A DNA stretch of 64,000 bases from Thermoleophilia bacterium (lineage in GTDB: Bacteria > Actinomycetota > Thermoleophilia > UBA2241), in the NCBI GenBank assembly GCA_041393415.1, contig JAWKKE010000001.1, forward strand, positions 372,001-436,000, in the 5' to 3' direction. The translations under genes were made by a program, and so were the position numbers. The notes beneath the pieces were generated by a model. It saw only the letters and a program-made list of their open reading frames with translations, had not been told where the DNA came from and did no database searches. Shown here piece after piece: positions 62,852-64,000 of this stretch; position 1 is the stretch's first letter; every line of letters begins with the position of its first letter.

Positions 62852-63250
62852 ATGAAGATCACGCACAAGGACAGTCGGCCGTCCATGCCGGGACCGGATG
62901 CCTGGTTCACCGGTGGAGTCAGCCTGGAGATGCTGTTCGCCGCCGAGCGACCGGGACGCATGAGCGCCGCGTCCGTCACTTTTCAGCCCGGCGCCCGGAC
63001 CGCCTGGCATGCCCACCCCTACGGGCAGGCACTAATCGTGACCGAGGGTCACGGCCTGGCGCAACGGTGGAGCGGCGAGGTACAGCAACTTGCCCCCGGC
63101 GACGTAGTCTGGTTTCCTGCCGGCGAGAAGCACTGGCACGGCGCCGCGCCCGACAGCGCCATGACGCATCTCGCCCTGCAGGAGGCGCAGGACGACGGCA
63201 AGTCCGCCGATTGGATGGAACACGTCAGCGACGAGCAATACGAGTCGTAG
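62852..63250 (+). CDS. Cupin-fold protein, 132 aa
   Basis: A small single-domain cupin. Motif 1 is ARTAWHAHPYGQALIVTEGH and motif 2 is DVVWFPAGEKHWHGAAPDSA, so at least three His ligands for a metal are present. This type is found near oxidoreductases and carboxymuconolactone decarboxylase-like proteins. ATG at 62852 follows GGAGAGACGGAAG; an in-frame ATG at 62834 is possible. Its role in the operon is unknown. Confidence 0.88.
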   Translation: MKITHKDSRPSMPGPDAWFTGGVSLEMLFAAERPGRMSAASVTFQPGARTAWHAHPYGQALIVTEGHGLAQRWSGEVQQLAPGDVVWFPAGEKHWHGAAPDSAMTHLALQEAQDDGKSADWMEHVSDEQYES

Positions 63251-63270
63251 GGCGCGAGGGAGCACTGAAC

Positions 63271-64000
63271 ATGATTCTCGAAGAGAGCTACACACTCGCT
63301 AACGGTGTGGAGATCCCCAAGCTGGGCCTCGGCACCTGGTTCATCAGCAACGAGGACGTCATCGGCGCGGTCAAGGAGGCCGCGCGCCTCGGCTATCGCC
63401 ACGTCGACACCGCGCAGGCCTATCGCAACGAGCGCGGCGTCGGCGAGGGCGTCAGGGCAAGCGGCGTGCAGCGCGAACACATGTTCGTGACCACGAAGCT
63501 CGCCGCCGAGGTCAAGGACTTCAAGAAGGCGGTCCGGTCGATCGACACGTCGCTCAAGGACCTCGGCCTGGACTACATCGACATGATGATCATCCACAGC
63601 CCTCAGCCGTGGCGGCACTTCCGCGAAGGGGACCGCCATCTGGAGGGCAACCGCGAAGCCTGGCGCGCCCTCGAAGAGGCCTACGCCGCGGGGAAGCTCC
63701 GGGCGATCGGGGTCTCCAACTTCGAGCAGGAGGACATCGACAACATCCTCGCCTCATGTTCAGTGAGGCCGATGGTGAATCAGATTCTGGCGCACATCGG
63801 CAACGTACCCACTGAGCTGATCCGGTACTGCGAGGCCAACGGTCTCCTGGTGGAGGCGTACTCGCCGATCGCTCACGGGGTGATGCTCAAGAATCAGGAC
63901 GTCGCTGAGATCGCGGAGAGGTACCGCGTCTCCATCCCGCAACTCTGCATCCGTTACGACCTGCAGCTCGGCCTGCTGCCGCTGCCGAAGACGGCACGTG
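63271..64000 (+). CDS. Aldo/keto reductase (3' end outside window)
   Basis: About 243 residues are visible from ATG at 63271, after GAGGGAG. Motifs are MILEESYTLANGVEIPKLGL, GYRHVDTAQAYRNERGVGEG (catalytic Asp and Tyr), MFVTTKL (Lys) and DMMIIHSPQP (His): a complete AKR tetrad. KLRAIGVSNFEQED and QLCIRYDLQLGLLPLPKTAR follow before the window ends. It reduces aldehydes or ketones with NADPH and is the third gene of the AraC-controlled row. Confidence 0.92.
   Translation, partial: MILEESYTLANGVEIPKLGLGTWFISNEDVIGAVKEAARLGYRHVDTAQAYRNERGVGEGVRASGVQREHMFVTTKLAAEVKDFKKAVRSIDTSLKDLGLDYIDMMIIHSPQPWRHFREGDRHLEGNREAWRALEEAYAAGKLRAIGVSNFEQEDIDNILASCSVRPMVNQILAHIGNVPTELIRYCEANGLLVEAYSPIAHGVMLKNQDVAEIAERYRVSIPQLCIRYDLQLGLLPLPKTAR

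Noticed and set aside
1..64000. tRNA or rRNA genes, insertion sequences, prophage or attachment sites
   Set aside because: No cloverleaf, rRNA signature, transposase, integrase or flanking direct repeats were found on either strand.

Overview
This is 64 kb of high-GC chromosome from an actinobacterium-like organism. The supporting genes are a group 1 sigma factor, a stand-alone SepF, an LCP-family wall ligase, NlpC/P60 and GerMN cell-envelope proteins, RsbW/RsbU-type partner switching, Ku, and frequent GTG starts. No rRNA, tRNA, CRISPR array or transposase is visible, so the class cannot be fixed. A deep-branching, non-Streptomyces lineage (Thermoleophilia or Coriobacteriia-like) fits best as an inference.

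Layout. 1-7.5 kb: end of a HAD phosphatase/mutase gene, a PIG-V-like mannosyltransferase, a DMT exporter, rpoD, Ku with a small companion, a lipoprotein and an alpha/beta hydrolase. 7.5-12.4 kb: an RsbW-like kinase beside a 1429-residue protein joining an anti-sigma-type ATPase, PAS, several GAFs and a PP2C phosphatase. 12.5-20 kb: SepF, a GerMN/Gmad2 lipoprotein, LarB, an S9 peptidase, a 55-residue membrane protein, a flavodoxin-like protein and secreted proteins. 20-24.5 kb: surface-glycan genes (LCP ligase, glycosyltransferase, nucleotide-sugar dehydrogenase). 24.7-31 kb: a DrrAB-type exporter, then a convergent four-gene MacB-type exporter with two adaptor-like proteins. 31-40 kb: truncated radical SAM, ferredoxin, NlpC/P60, PPK2, a second giant PP2C sensor and a diguanylate cyclase. 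40-44.3 kb: a subtilase whose 3' end is an array of 312-bp repeats disrupted by clustered indels. 44.4-47.5 kb: a CAP-domain remnant, an ion channel, a HEAT-like lipoprotein and a hemerythrin-like protein.

47.7-55 kb is the most interesting block. Two secreted proteins resemble the two halves of animal transcobalamin/intrinsic factor: an alpha/alpha-barrel protein and a DUF4430 protein. They are divergent from a DUF4430 lipoprotein followed by a complete ECF transporter (EcfT, fused double EcfA, S component) and a Fur-family regulator. The shared intergenic region has two Fur-like palindromes. I read this as a metal-regulated capture-and-import system for an unknown ligand, with corrinoid or another metal chelate as the leading hypothesis.

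55-64 kb: DUF1269 and MscS proteins, an MMPL exporter with a long coiled coil beside its TetR regulator, then an AraC regulator divergent from an alcohol dehydrogenase, a cupin and an aldo/keto reductase that runs off the end.

Two places (the 312-bp repeats and the radical SAM 5' end) may reflect assembly error rather than biology.
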